From JBBROS01 sp963792675 (GTDB taxonomy: Bacteria > Pseudomonadota > Alphaproteobacteria > Acetobacterales > Acetobacteraceae), in contig CAWBWT010000004.1 of assembly GCA_963792675.1 (NCBI GenBank), positions 78,690 through 142,689 of the forward strand: 64,000 nucleotides of DNA. Reading direction: 5' to 3'. Below are positions 34,526 to 44,077 of the stretch, in pieces. The notes beneath the pieces were generated by a model. The model had not been told where the DNA came from. It saw only the letters and a program-made list of their open reading frames with translations, and searched no databases. Position 1 is the first letter of the stretch. Each line of letters begins with the position of its first letter. The translations under genes and the position numbers were made by a program.

Positions 34526-35653
34526 AGCACGGAACCGCTGCGCCACCTCGTGCGGCGCGACCGTCGGCCGGCCCAGCTTCGTCATCGATCCGGGCCGGAT
34601 CCGCGCATGCACCAGGACCGGCCCGGTTGCCGCGAGCGCCTGCGCGAAGGCCGCTGTCGAACCCCGCCGCGTCGTCGCACACGAACGCCGCGCGATAGCC
34701 GCAGGCCAGCGCCACGCCGGCAAAATCGACGCCCGCCGACACCGTCGCCTGGCCGCCGGTCGAGTCGTGCACGCCGTTGTCCAGCAGCACGTGGATCAGG
34801 CTGGGCGGCGCGTAGGCGCCGATGGTCGCGAGGCTGCCGAGCTTCATCAGCGCCGCCCCGTCGCCGTCCAGCACGACGCGTGCGGCGGCCGGTGCTCAGC
34901 GCGACGCCCAGGCCCATCGGCGCTCGCGCAGCCCATCGAGCCCGACCTGGTAGAGGTGCTGCTCGCCGGTCGGCCAGCGTGAACAGCTCCCGCCCGGCCT
35001 TGCCGGTGGTGGCCACGACGGCAGCGTCGTCGGGCGCCGCCGCCAGCACCCGCTCCAGCAAGGCGGCCCGGGTCGGGCGCTCGCCGCCGCCGGTGAGGTC
35101 CAGGCGCCGGCCCGGCGGCTGCGGCGGCCCGGCGGCGGCTGGTCGAGCGGCGCGTCGGCCAGGTGCCCTGCGCCATCACCAGGCGAACGGCAGGCCGGTG
35201 CGGTCCATCGCCGCCTTCGCCGCGATCAGGCCGGCGCCACCGCCTCCGCGTCGGTCGGGAACGCGGCCTGCTCGAACCCCATCAGCGCGATCAGGTCCTG
35301 GGTGATGCGGCCCATCAGCTCGTGCTGCGGCTCGTCCGGCCAGGCCCGGCTGGCCGCGCCAGGTGACGAACAGCAGGGTCGGGATGCGGAACGGCGCGTT
35401 CAGCGAGGTCAGCGGGTTGACCGCGTTGCCGAGCCCCGAGTTCTGGCACATCACCGCCGTTCCGCGCCCGGCCAGCCAGGCGCCGGCGGCGATCGCCACC
35501 GCCTCCCCCTCGCTGGCGGCGCCGACGTATGGCCAGCGCCGGGTCGCTGAGCAGGCCGTTGATCAGCGGGGTCAGGAAGCTGCACGGCACGCCGGTGAAG
35601 AAGTCGATGCCGTTGGCGGCCGCCGCCTCGAGGAAGACGCCGGGCTCGAGCAC
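34499..35653 (-). pseudogene. aepY: Phosphonopyruvate decarboxylase, many frame changes
   Basis: Thiamine diphosphate enzyme that decarboxylates phosphonopyruvate to phosphonoacetaldehyde, pulling the PEP mutase reaction forward. Conserved pieces occur in order but in different frames. They are GIDFFTGVPCSFLTPLINGL, then AIAAGAWLAGRGTAVMCQNSGLGNAVNPLTSL with FRIPTLLFVTWRG, then AAVVATTGKAGRELF. The thiamine-binding LDGDGAALMKLGSLATIGAYAPPSLIHVLLDNGVHDSTGGQ and GPVLVHARIRPGSMTKLGRPTVAPHEV follow. I count at least eight frame changes. The overall length is normal (about 383 codons) and no block is missing, so dense sequencing error is more likely than decay. The GTG start overlaps the aepX stop (TAGTG read on the minus strand). 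Confidence 0.72.
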
Positions 35654-37303
35654 TAGGAGAAGTTCCGCGCTTCGGCCAGGTCGCCGAGCGTGTCCACATC
35701 GAGCCAATGCCCGGTGATGTAGTGCACCGCCACGGGATGCCCGGCCGCCACCCGCTCCAGCACGGACGGCAAGTCGGCCTCCCGCAGGCTGCCGTCCTGC
35801 CGCATCGCCTCGAGCGTCGCCTGCAGCAGGTCGGCGCCGGCCGCGGTGACCCGCATCAAGCCGATCCACTCGCCCGCCGCCTCGGCCGGCGCGCTCGCAA
35901 CGCCGGTCAGCAGCGGCGGCTGCTCGTCGAGGTAGCCGCCGTGGCGCGGGCGGTCGGCGGCGAACAGGTCGCGCGGGTTGGCGGCCTCGCGGCGCGATTG
36001 GTCCAGCACGATCGTGATGTCGGCCGCCGACTCCATCAGCCCGTCGAGGATGTAGCGGCGGAACAGCACGTCGCCGTACACCACGACCGTCTCGCCCTGC
36101 AGCCGGTCGATGGCGCACGCCAGCGAGGCGGCCTCGCCGGTGTGCTCGTAGTCGTCGTTGTCGACCACGCGGATGCCGTCGGGCGGGATCGCCGCCTTGC
36201 AGTAGCCGCGCACGACGGTGACGTCGGCGATGCCGCCGGCGTCGAGCGTGTCCAGCAGCCGGCGCAGCAGCGGCTTGCCGCGCACGTCCACCATGCATTT
36301 CGGCCGATCGGCGGTGGCCTCATCCAGGCCGGACCCGCGCGAGGCGGCGAGCACGATCGCGCTCGCCCGCTGCGTGGCCGGCAGATAGAGCCGGGTCGCC
36401 GCTTCCAGCTCGTCATTGCCGGTCAGCCGGAAGATCTCGCGCACGCTGGTGACCCGGCCCTCGACGTCCACCAGCGACTCGCTGCGGGCGATCTGCCGCG
36501 CCGCGTCCCGCATCGCGCTGATCGAGGCGCGGACCATGTGGTTGGCCCAGATCACCAGCGACACGCCCGCTGCGCGGAAGGTGTCGGCCGGGGTCGCGTA
36601 ATACATGGTCGGCACCACCACCACCGGGCAGCGGCCGTCCCAGCGCTGCATGAAGCCCGTGATCTCGGACGGGTCGGAGCGCTTGGAATGCACCAGGATC
36701 GCGTCGGCCCCGGCCGCGTGGTAGGCCTCGGCCCGGCGCAGCGCCTCATCCATCGAGTGGCCGCTGATCAGCGCCTCGGTGCGGGCGACGACCACGAAGT
36801 CGGGGTCGGTCTGGGCGTCCTTGCCGGCCTGCAGCCGGCCGCAGAACTCGCCGAGATCGGCCAGCGGCTGCCGCTCGCCGAGGAACGAGTTGGTTTTCGG
36901 GAACAGCTTGTCCTCGAGGCACACCCCGGCGATCCCGCGCTCGCCGAGCTTGCGGACCAGCCGGCGCACGTTGTTGAAATTGCCGTAGCCGGTGTCGCCG
37001 TCCACCAGGATCGGCAGCGACGTCGCGTCGGCCATGAACTCCAGCACGTCCAGCACCTGCGTCCACGACGCTTCGTTGTTGTCGCGCAGACCGAGCATGG
37101 CCGAAATCGACAGGCCCGACGCCCAAACGCCGGCAAACCCTGCCTCCTCGACGATCTTCGCCGACAATCCACTATGCGCTTCCATGATGAACGCCAGGTC
37201 GGGCGAACTCGAGCATGGCGCGGAGGCGGGCAGGACGGCTTGCGCCGGCCGGCGCGGACGCCGGAACGCGCCGGCGAGTGATCGGTGTGAACTCGTTGGG
37301 CAT
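35653..37303 (-). CDS. aepX: Phosphoenolpyruvate mutase fused to a nucleotidyltransferase domain
   Basis: Forms the C-P bond by converting phosphoenolpyruvate to phosphonopyruvate. The mutase part (first about 300 residues) has FIMEAHSGLSAKIVEEAGFAGVWASGLSISAMLGLRDNNEASW, DGDTGYGNFNNVRRLVRKL and the diagnostic EDKLFPKTNSF (EDKX5NS). The C-terminal 240 residues form a sugar-nucleotide-type transferase (IVLAASRGSGL, RPKCMVDVRGKPLLRRLLDTL, YGDVLFRR), as in fusions proposed to activate aminoethylphosphonate with CTP. The glycine loop is slightly altered (AASRGSG for AAGxGxR), so activity needs care. Start: ATG of MPNEFTP, joined after one extra T near 37203 (…AMLE-S-PDLAFIMEAH), a +1 frame change that may be a sequencing error. 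Confidence 0.85.
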
Positions 37304-37425
37304 GGGGGGATCACCTCTCGACGCCTCGGCCGGATCGGGCCGGCCCCGGCCGAATTGACCTCGGCCGCGGATGTTGCACATTTGTGAACCGAGACCGTTA
37401 GCACCGAGCAGAGGGATTCCGCCAC

Positions 37426-38188
37426 ATGCCGCCGCCAGCAGACCAGGTTCCGCGCGCCATCATCCTCGCCGCGGGCGTCGGCCGCCGCCTCGGCGCCGGT
37501 GCCGGCGCCGGCGCGGACCGTCCGAAGGCGATGCTGGAATTCGGCGGCAGCAGCCTGCTCGCGCGGCACGTCGCCCATCTGCGCCGCGCCGGCGTGGCGG
37601 CCATCACGATCGTGGTCGGCCACGGTGCCGAGTTCGATCCGGCTGGCACTGAGTTCTGCGCCGGGCGTGTCGCTGGTATGCAACCCCGATTACCGGGAAG
37701 GCAGCGTCGTCTCGCTCTGGGCTGCCCGGGACGTGCTGCGTGCGGGCACGCCGGTGCTGCTGATGGATGCGGACGTGCTTTACGACCGGCGCCTGATCGA
37801 TCGCCTGGTCGGCAGTGCCAGGCCCGACTGCCTGCTGCTCGACCGCGAGATCGAGCCCGGCGACGAGCCGGTGAAGCTGTGCGTGCGCGGCGGCGAGATC
37901 GTCGACTTCCGCAAGCGCCCGACCGAGCCGCACGATTGGCACGGCGAGTCGGTCGGCTTTTTCCGGTTCTCGCCGGCGACCGCGGCGGAGCTGGCCGGGC
38001 GGGTCGAAGCCTATGTCGAAGGCGGGCGGCGCGACCAGGAATACGAGGAGCCGATCCGCGACATGATTATGCAGGCGGCGCCCGGCCGGTTCGGCTTCGA
38101 GGACATCAGCGGCCTGCCCTGGACCGAGATCGACTTCCCCGAGGATGTCGTGAAGGCCGAAGCGCTGCTGCCCCGGCTCGCCGCATGA
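37426..38188 (+). pseudogene. Nucleotidyltransferase (CTP:phosphocholine/AEP type), one frame change
   Basis: A nucleotidyltransferase of about 253 residues. The NTP-binding loop is AIILAAGVGRRLG and the RPKAMLEFGG lysine follows. NPDYREGSVVSLWAARDVL and VLLMDADVLYDRRLIDRLV carry the metal-binding Asp pair, and DWHGESVGFFRFSPATAAEL and DQEYEEPIRDMI complete it. It looks like LicC-type cytidylyltransferases and is well suited to make CMP-aminoethylphosphonate. A +1 change lies near 37645, between GHGAEFDP and SSAPGVSLVCNPDY; both halves are well conserved, so this may be an error. ATG with GAGGGA upstream; divergent from aepX across 122 bases that must hold both promoters. The stop overlaps the next ATG. 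Confidence 0.75.
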
Positions 38189-38958
38189 GCGCCGCCCTCA
38201 AGCTCGGCCGCGCCGGTCCGACCGCCGCGGATCAGGAAGCGATGCGGCGCGACGGCTTCCTCGTGGTGCGCGGACTGTTCGACGCGGCGGCGGTCGCCGA
38301 CCTGCTGCGCTGGACCGAGCAGCTGGAAACGGCCCCCGAGCAGCCGGGGCGGCATTGGGTGTACCACGAGGACAGCCTGCTCGAGCCCGGGCGCCGGGTC
38401 ATCCAGCGGATCGAGAACTTCTGCCCCTACCACCCCGGGTTCGACGGCCTGGTCCGCGGCGGCGTGCTGACGCAATGGACGGCGGCGCTGATGGGCGGCC
38501 CGGTCGTGCTGTTCAAGGACAAGATCAACTTCAAGATGCCGGGCGGCCCCGGCTTCAAGGCGCATCAGGACCAGCAGGCCGGGTGGGGCCGCTACGCGCC
38601 GCTGTTCGTGACCGCCCTCGTGACCATCGACCCGGCGACGCTGGAGAATGGCTGCCTCGAAATGGTGCCGGGCCGGCATCGCGACGGGCTGATCGGCGAG
38701 GAATGGAGCCCGCTCGACGAGGCGGCGCTCGATCTGCGGCCGGTCCCGACCGCGCCGGGCGACGTCATCTTCTTCGACAGCTTCGCGCCGCACGCGTCCA
38801 AGCCGAACCTCACCGACCGGGCGCGCCGGATCCTGTACCTCACCTACAACCTTGCCAGCCACGGCGACCATCGGGCGCAATACTACGCCGAGAAGCACGC
38901 CAGCTTCCCGCCCGATATCGAGCGGGATGGGGGCCGCGAGTACGTGTTCCGGGTGTGA
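38185..38958 (+). CDS. PhyH-family Fe(II)/2-oxoglutarate dioxygenase in the phosphonate cluster
   Basis: A 257-residue cytosolic oxygenase. The iron ligands are His127-X-Asp129 (FKAHQDQQAGWG) and His203 (FAPHASKPN); an Arg about ten residues later (DRARR) should bind 2-oxoglutarate. The protein matches the phytanoyl-CoA dioxygenase superfamily, which includes the aminoethylphosphonate hydroxylase PhnY*. It is translationally coupled to the nucleotidyltransferase (ATGA). Likely job: hydroxylation of aminoethylphosphonate or its lipid at C1. A degradative role (PhnY*-PhnZ) is less likely because no PhnZ is present. Confidence 0.8.
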   Translation: MSAALKLGRAGPTAADQEAMRRDGFLVVRGLFDAAAVADLLRWTEQLETAPEQPGRHWVYHEDSLLEPGRRVIQRIENFCPYHPGFDGLVRGGVLTQWTAALMGGPVVLFKDKINFKMPGGPGFKAHQDQQAGWGRYAPLFVTALVTIDPATLENGCLEMVPGRHRDGLIGEEWSPLDEAALDLRPVPTAPGDVIFFDSFAPHASKPNLTDRARRILYLTYNLASHGDHRAQYYAEKHASFPPDIERDGGREYVFRV

Positions 38959-38998
38959 ACCGCGGGAACGCGCCAATGCACGAGGCGGAGTAAACGAG

Positions 38999-40489
38999 AT
39001 GGGTGGTTTGGTGATCGCCGGCGGCCGGGTGGTGGACCCGGCCAGCGGCATGGACGCGATGGCCGACGTGGCGCTGCTGGATGGCAAGGTCGCCGCGGTG
39101 GGAACCGGCTTGGGCGGGGCGGAGCGAATCATCGACGCGGCCGGCCTGGTGGTGGCGCCCGGCTTCATCGACCTGCACGCCCATGGTCAGTCCATCCCCG
39201 CCGACCGCATGCAGGCGTTCGACGGCGTCACCACCACGCTCGACCTCGAAGCCGGGGTGATGCCGGTCGCGTCCTGGTACGCGCGGCAGGCGGCGGAGGG
39301 GCGGGTGCTGAACTACGGCGCGTCCACCAACTGGGCGTTCGCCCGGATCGGCGCCATGACCGGCTCCAACGAGGAATCGTCGCTGGAAGCGTTCGGGCGA
39401 GCGATGCGTGACCGGCGCTGGGTGGAGAACGTCGCGTCCGAGGCGGAAGTGGCGGGCATCGTCGACCGCATCGGCCGCGGTCTGGACGAAGGCGGTATCG
39501 GCATCGGCATCCTCAACGCCTATGCCCCCGGCGCCGGGGTGCAGGAGCTGACCGCCGTGTGCCAGTTGGCCTATGCGCATGGCGTGCCGACCTTCACCCA
39601 TGTCGCCTACATGTCGCGCATCGATCCGGAAAGCGCCGCCGAGGCCTATATCCGGCTGATCGGCTATGCCGGCGCCACCGGCGCGCACATGCACATCTGC
39701 CACTTCAACAGCTCCAGCAAGACCGACATCGCCCGCTGCGCCGAACTGGTGGCCAAGGCGCAGGCGCAAGGCTTGCCGATCACGCTCGAATCCTACCCTT
39801 ACGGCACCGGCTCCACCGTCATCGCCGCGGCCTTCTTCAACGACCCGCACTTCGAGGAACGCAGCGGCACCGGCTACGACGCGGTGCAGCGGGTCACGGA
39901 CGGCCACCGCTTCCGCGACCGCGAGGAGCTGCTGGCGGCGCAGCAGGCCGACCCCTCCACGCTCGTGCTGTGGCACGTGCTGGACATCGAAAACAACGAG
40001 CGCCATCGCGAGCTGCTGGACATGGCGGTGCTGTTCCCCGGCAGCGCGATCGCCTCGGACGCGATGCCGTGGTCGCTGCCGGACGGCTCCACCTACACCG
40101 GCGACGCCTGGCCGCTGCCGGCCGATGCCACCTCCCACCCGCGTTCGGCCGGCTGCTTCACCCGCTTCCTGCGCCACTGGGTGCGGGAGCGGCAGGCCGT
40201 GCCGCTGCTTGACGGCATCGGCAAGTGCACGCTGATCCCGGCGGAGATCCTGTCGCCGAGCACGCCGGCGATGCAGTCCAAGGGCCGGCTGCAGCCCGGC
40301 GCGGACGCGGACGTGGTGGTGTTCGACCTCGAGACCCTGACCGACCGGGCCGAGTTCTCGGCGATGAACCGTCCGGCCGAAGGGGTGCGGCACCTGATCG
40401 TCAGCGGCCAGGCGCTGATCGCCGACGGCGTAATGGACGTGGCCGCCCGGCCCGGCCGCCCCGTCCGCCGGCCGGTCGCCGCCCGCTGA
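38999..40489 (+). CDS. Amidohydrolase, D-aminoacylase/N-acyl-D-amino-acid deacylase type
   Basis: A 496-residue metal-dependent hydrolase. The N-terminal beta part IAGGRVVDPASGMDAMADVALLDGKVAAVG leads into the metal motif GFIDLHAHG (HXH). Further ligands are expected in FTHVAYM and HICHFNSSS, and Asp in AIASDAMPW. The C-terminal QSKGRLQPGADADVVVFD is typical of D-aminoacylase and dihydroorotase-like enzymes. The start is the ATG after AAACGAG; the frame is open 49 codons upstream but overlaps the previous gene. It follows the oxygenase gene by 40 bases and may remove an acyl group from an aminophosphonate or its precursor; an unrelated role is possible. Confidence 0.82.
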   Translation: MGGLVIAGGRVVDPASGMDAMADVALLDGKVAAVGTGLGGAERIIDAAGLVVAPGFIDLHAHGQSIPADRMQAFDGVTTTLDLEAGVMPVASWYARQAAEGRVLNYGASTNWAFARIGAMTGSNEESSLEAFGRAMRDRRWVENVASEAEVAGIVDRIGRGLDEGGIGIGILNAYAPGAGVQELTAVCQLAYAHGVPTFTHVAYMSRIDPESAAEAYIRLIGYAGATGAHMHICHFNSSSKTDIARCAELVAKAQAQGLPITLESYPYGTGSTVIAAAFFNDPHFEERSGTGYDAVQRVTDGHRFRDREELLAAQQADPSTLVLWHVLDIENNERHRELLDMAVLFPGSAIASDAMPWSLPDGSTYTGDAWPLPADATSHPRSAGCFTRFLRHWVRERQAVPLLDGIGKCTLIPAEILSPSTPAMQSKGRLQPGADADVVVFDLETLTDRAEFSAMNRPAEGVRHLIVSGQALIADGVMDVAARPGRPVRRPVAAR

Positions 40490-40509
40490 GCGGAGCGCCA
40501 CCGGTCCCG

Positions 40510-41484
40510 GTGCTGCTCGTCACCGGGTTCCTCGGCGCCGGCAAGACGACCGTGGTGAACCAGCTGCTGGCCCATGCCGAGGGCCGGCGCATCGCCGCCG
40601 TGGTCAACGATTTCGGTGCGATCAACATCGATGCGGAGCTGATCGCCGGGGCCAGCGACGGGGTGGTCAGCCTCGCCAACGGTTGCATCTGCTGCTCGCT
40701 CGAGGGCGATCTGCTGCGCACGCTTGCCGCCCTGCTGCGGCGGGAGCAGCGGCCCGAGTATATCGTGATCGAAACCAGCGGTATCGCCGACCCGGCCGAC
40801 ATCGTGCGCAACCTGATGGACCCGGTGGTGTGGCGGGAAGCGCCGCTGGAAACGGTGCTGTGCGTGCTCGATGCGGCCGCACCGGCGGCGGCGCTGGAGG
40901 ATGCGCTGGTGCGCGCGCAACTTCGGGCGGCCGACGTGGTGGCGCTCAGCAAGGCCGACCTCGCCGGGCCGGCCGGACTGCGGCGCGCGCGGGCGGCGGT
41001 GGCGGCGGTCAAGCCGGCCGCGGTGGTGGTGGAAGCGGTGCACGGCCGGCTGCCGGCGGCGTTGCTGTTCCCGGCCGACCCCGCCCGGCCGCCCGCGGCG
41101 CGCGGGCTCGGCCGGCGCGGCCCGGTCGCGGACCGGTTCGAGACGCTGAGCTGGACGTCGGACCGCCCGGTGTCGCTGCCGCGCCTGCAACGCGCAATCG
41201 GCCGGCTGGCGCCGAGGCTGGCGCGGGCGAAAGGCGTGTTCGAGACCGTGGAGCAGCCGGGTCGGCCGATGCTGTTCCAGCTCGCCGGCGGCCGCGCCAC
41301 GCTTGCCCCCGCCCCCGCCCCCACCGACACCGCACCGCCTGGCGTGGCTTGCGTCCGGATCGTGTTCATTGCCGAGGTCGGCGTGCTGTCGGCGGCCGAA
41401 CTCGACCAGGTGATGGGGGAGTGCACGGAGCCGGCCCAGCCCGTGACGATGCGGTCCGAACACGGCGGAACGACGAGCGCGTAA
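40510..41484 (+). CDS. CobW/P47K-family GTPase metallochaperone
   Basis: A GTP-dependent metal-handling protein of about 324 residues. The P-loop GFLGAGKTTVVNQLL, the metal-binding CXCC in NGCICCSLEGDL, ETSGIADPADIV (switch II region), LSKADLAG (base recognition) and the C-terminal VRIVFIAEVG domain mark the G3E/COG0523 family. It inserts or delivers Zn, Co or similar ions. I used the GTG; in frame the sequence also continues to a CTG next to the amidohydrolase stop, so the N-terminus may be 8 residues longer. It could supply metal to the neighbouring amidohydrolase, or act as activator of the cobalt-type hydratase encoded near 10.5 kb; both are guesses. Confidence 0.87.
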   Translation: MLLVTGFLGAGKTTVVNQLLAHAEGRRIAAVVNDFGAINIDAELIAGASDGVVSLANGCICCSLEGDLLRTLAALLRREQRPEYIVIETSGIADPADIVRNLMDPVVWREAPLETVLCVLDAAAPAAALEDALVRAQLRAADVVALSKADLAGPAGLRRARAAVAAVKPAAVVVEAVHGRLPAALLFPADPARPPAARGLGRRGPVADRFETLSWTSDRPVSLPRLQRAIGRLAPRLARAKGVFETVEQPGRPMLFQLAGGRATLAPAPAPTDTAPPGVACVRIVFIAEVGVLSAAELDQVMGECTEPAQPVTMRSEHGGTTSA

Positions 41485-41721
41485 GCCTGGTCGCCAAAGC
41501 CTGTCGAAGCTGACGGTGTTCAGCAGGTTTTCCTTGATCCGGCCGATGCGGGTGTGGATGATGCAACCGCGGCGCGAGCTCGCGCATGGTCCTTGCGTAA
41601 CGCAGTGTAGCCCGGACTTGACTGGGATGCCGCGATCGAGCCGGGGTGACACCGGCGTGGCTGGGGAGCGGCGGATGAGGAAGACTGGAGTGGCAGGACC
41701 CCGGACGGGATCCCCCGAGGG

Positions 41722-42291
41722 ATGACGTCCATGCTGCGTCGGACAGCAATGGCTGCCGGGCTCGCTGGCTTGATCGGCCCCGATGTCTCCGCCCAAACGG
41801 CTCCGCCCGCCCCATCGCCGGACAGCCTGAAACGCCCGCAGAAGGGCGACCGATTGGTGTTCGCAAGCGGAGCCAATGCGGGCAAGCCGATCGCCCCCGG
41901 CGAGCTGCCGCAAGGCGGCCCGCAAGTGCTGGCCTGGGCCGTCGACGCGGCCAGCGGAACCGTCCGCGATGGCTCGCGGCTGAACCAGGTGCTGCTGGTC
42001 CGGCTGGCCGAGGACAGCCTGGCTGAACCCACGCGAGCGCGCGCGGTGGCCGGCGTCGTGGCCTACTCGGCGATCTGCTCGCACGCGCAATGCCCGGTGA
42101 CCGAGTGGCGGCAGGAAACGGGCATCCTGCACTGCGCCTGCCACAACTCCGAATACGATCCGCACGAGAACGCGAAGGTCGTGAGTGGGCCGGCGCCGCG
42201 TTCGCTCGCCTCGCTTCCCCTGGGCCTGGACGACGGCACGCTGGTCGTCGCGGGCTCCTTCATTGGCAGAGTAGGAGCCCCGACAACCTAA
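41722..42291 (+). CDS. Exported Rieske [2Fe-2S] protein
   Basis: A 189-residue periplasmic electron-transfer protein. Signal: LRRTAMAAGLAGLIGPDVSAQ. The Rieske ligands are C-X-H in AICSHAQCP and C-X2-H in HCACHNSEYDP, with the extra cysteines that form the stabilising disulfide. No further catalytic domain exists. It is 34 bases upstream of the PQQ dehydrogenase and so may carry electrons from it to the respiratory chain in place of a c-type cytochrome. The 237-base gap before it holds no recognisable gene, though the minus strand shows a short unmatched frame. Confidence 0.85.
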   Translation: MTSMLRRTAMAAGLAGLIGPDVSAQTAPPAPSPDSLKRPQKGDRLVFASGANAGKPIAPGELPQGGPQVLAWAVDAASGTVRDGSRLNQVLLVRLAEDSLAEPTRARAVAGVVAYSAICSHAQCPVTEWRQETGILHCACHNSEYDPHENAKVVSGPAPRSLASLPLGLDDGTLVVAGSFIGRVGAPTT

Positions 42292-42325
42292 CCGACAACC
42301 ACCCACGATCCCTGAGGAGGAAACG

Positions 42326-44077
42326 ATGCAACGTCCGGAAACACGGCGCCTTTTGATGATCGCGACGAGCCTTGCGGCACTAGCGCTGCCGCCACTGGCA
42401 GCGCCGGCCATGGCGCAGGCCCCCATCAAGTCGTACACGCCGGTCACGCAAGACCGGTTGAGCAATCCCGAGCCGCAGAACTGGCTCATGTACCGGCGCA
42501 CGTACGATGGCCAGGGCTACAGCCCGCTGAAGCAGGTGACGGCCGCCAACGTGAAGGACCTCGTCCCCGTTTGGACCTTCTCGACCGGCCTGATCGAGGG
42601 CCACCAATCCCCGCCGATCGTCAACGACGGCGTGATGTTCGTGACCACGCCGCAGGCGCAGGTGCTGGCGCTCGATGCCAAGTCGGGCGACCTGCTGTGG
42701 CGCTACAAGCACCAGCTGCCGGAGGATCTGACGCAGCTGCATCCGACCAACCGCGGCGTGGCCTTGCTGGACGACACCGTCTATGTGGCGACCACCGACT
42801 GCTTTCTGGTGGCGCTCGACGCCAAGACCGGCAAGGAGAAATGGATCAAGCCGGTCGAGGACTGGCGCAAGGGCCATTACATGACGCTCGCGCCGCTCGT
42901 GGCCGAGGGCAAGATCATGGTCGGCGGCTCCGGCGGGGAATACGGCGTGCGGGGCTTCGTCGCCGCGTTCGACGCCAAGTCCGGGGCGGAAGCCTGGCGC
43001 ACCTACACGATCCCCGGCCCCGGCGAGCCCGGCCACGACAGCTGGCCCGGCGATACCTGGAAGACGGGCGGCGGTTCGATCTGGCTGACCGGCACCTACG
43101 ACCCGGCAACCAAGATCGCCTATTGGGGCACCGGCAACGCGGCGCCCTGGATGGGCGACGCCCGGTCCGGCGACAACCTCAATACCAGCTCGGTGCTCGG
43201 CCTCGACGTGACCAGCGGCAAGATCGTCGGCGCGCACCAATACCACCAGAACAACTCGTGGGATTGGGACGAAGTCGACGCGCCGATGCTGATCGACGTC
43301 CAGCGCGACGGGCGGGCGATCAAGAGCCTCGTGCACGCGGGCCGCAATGGTTACCTGTGGACGCTCGAGCGGCAGCCGGAAGGAATCTCGTTCGTATCCG
43401 GCGTGCCGTTCGTGCGCCAGGACGTGTTCAAGTCGCTCGACCCCAAAAGCGGGCGGCCGACCTACGATGAGAGCCGCAAGCCGCATCTGGACGCCAACGC
43501 TTCGTTCTGCCCGTCGCTATGGGGCGGCAAGGACTGGCCGCCGGCCGCCTACAGCCAGAACACCAAGCTGTTGTACATTCCGGCCAACGAGAACCTGTGC
43601 GGCACACTGACCGGGCACAAAATGGACTACGTGCCGGGGCAGCTTTACTTGGGCGCCGGTCTCGAAGACATCGGCATGAACATCCATCCCAATTCCGACC
43701 ACGTCGGCGAGCTGCAGGCCTGGGACCTGACCACCAACAAGAAGGTATGGTCGCATAACTTCGAGCACTCCCAGTTGTGGGGGCCGGTGCTCGCGACCGG
43801 CGGCGACGTCGTGTTCATGGGCGGCACCAACGACCGCTTCTTCCGCGCCTTCGACGCCAAGAGTGGCAAGACGCTGTGGGAGCAGAAGACCAATTCCGGC
43901 GTGACCGGCGTGCCGGTGTCGTTCGAGGTAGACGGCAAGCAGTATATCGCCGTGCAATCGGGGTGGGGCGTCGATGCGCAGCGCATGCAGGACAGCCTGG
44001 CCAAGGCCGACCCGGCAAACTATACGGCCGACGTGCCGCAAGGCGGCGTGATTTGGGTCTTCGCACTTCGCCAGTGA
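42326..44077 (+). CDS. PQQ-dependent alcohol dehydrogenase, lanthanide type
   Basis: A 583-residue periplasmic eight-bladed quinoprotein with signal RRLLMIATSLAALALPPLAAPAMAQ. Metal ligands: Glu205 in GGSGGEYGVRG, Asn271 in GTGNAAPW and catalytic Asp313 in NSWDWDEVD. The extra Asp315 (D-W-D) marks the lanthanide-dependent class (XoxF/PedH); calcium enzymes lack it. The vicinal Cys-Cys disulfide of classic methanol dehydrogenase is not present. No heme-binding domain follows, so electrons leave by a separate carrier, perhaps the upstream Rieske protein. Substrate is a small alcohol. GAGGAGG before the ATG gives a strong ribosome site. No pqq genes are in the window. Confidence 0.9.
   Translation: MQRPETRRLLMIATSLAALALPPLAAPAMAQAPIKSYTPVTQDRLSNPEPQNWLMYRRTYDGQGYSPLKQVTAANVKDLVPVWTFSTGLIEGHQSPPIVNDGVMFVTTPQAQVLALDAKSGDLLWRYKHQLPEDLTQLHPTNRGVALLDDTVYVATTDCFLVALDAKTGKEKWIKPVEDWRKGHYMTLAPLVAEGKIMVGGSGGEYGVRGFVAAFDAKSGAEAWRTYTIPGPGEPGHDSWPGDTWKTGGGSIWLTGTYDPATKIAYWGTGNAAPWMGDARSGDNLNTSSVLGLDVTSGKIVGAHQYHQNNSWDWDEVDAPMLIDVQRDGRAIKSLVHAGRNGYLWTLERQPEGISFVSGVPFVRQDVFKSLDPKSGRPTYDESRKPHLDANASFCPSLWGGKDWPPAAYSQNTKLLYIPANENLCGTLTGHKMDYVPGQLYLGAGLEDIGMNIHPNSDHVGELQAWDLTTNKKVWSHNFEHSQLWGPVLATGGDVVFMGGTNDRFFRAFDAKSGKTLWEQKTNSGVTGVPVSFEVDGKQYIAVQSGWGVDAQRMQDSLAKADPANYTADVPQGGVIWVFALRQ

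Noticed and set aside
41485..41721. Possible gene fragment on the minus strand (frame reading CIIHTRIGRIKENLLNTVSFD)
   Set aside because: Short, no start or family match that I can support; left as intergenic.
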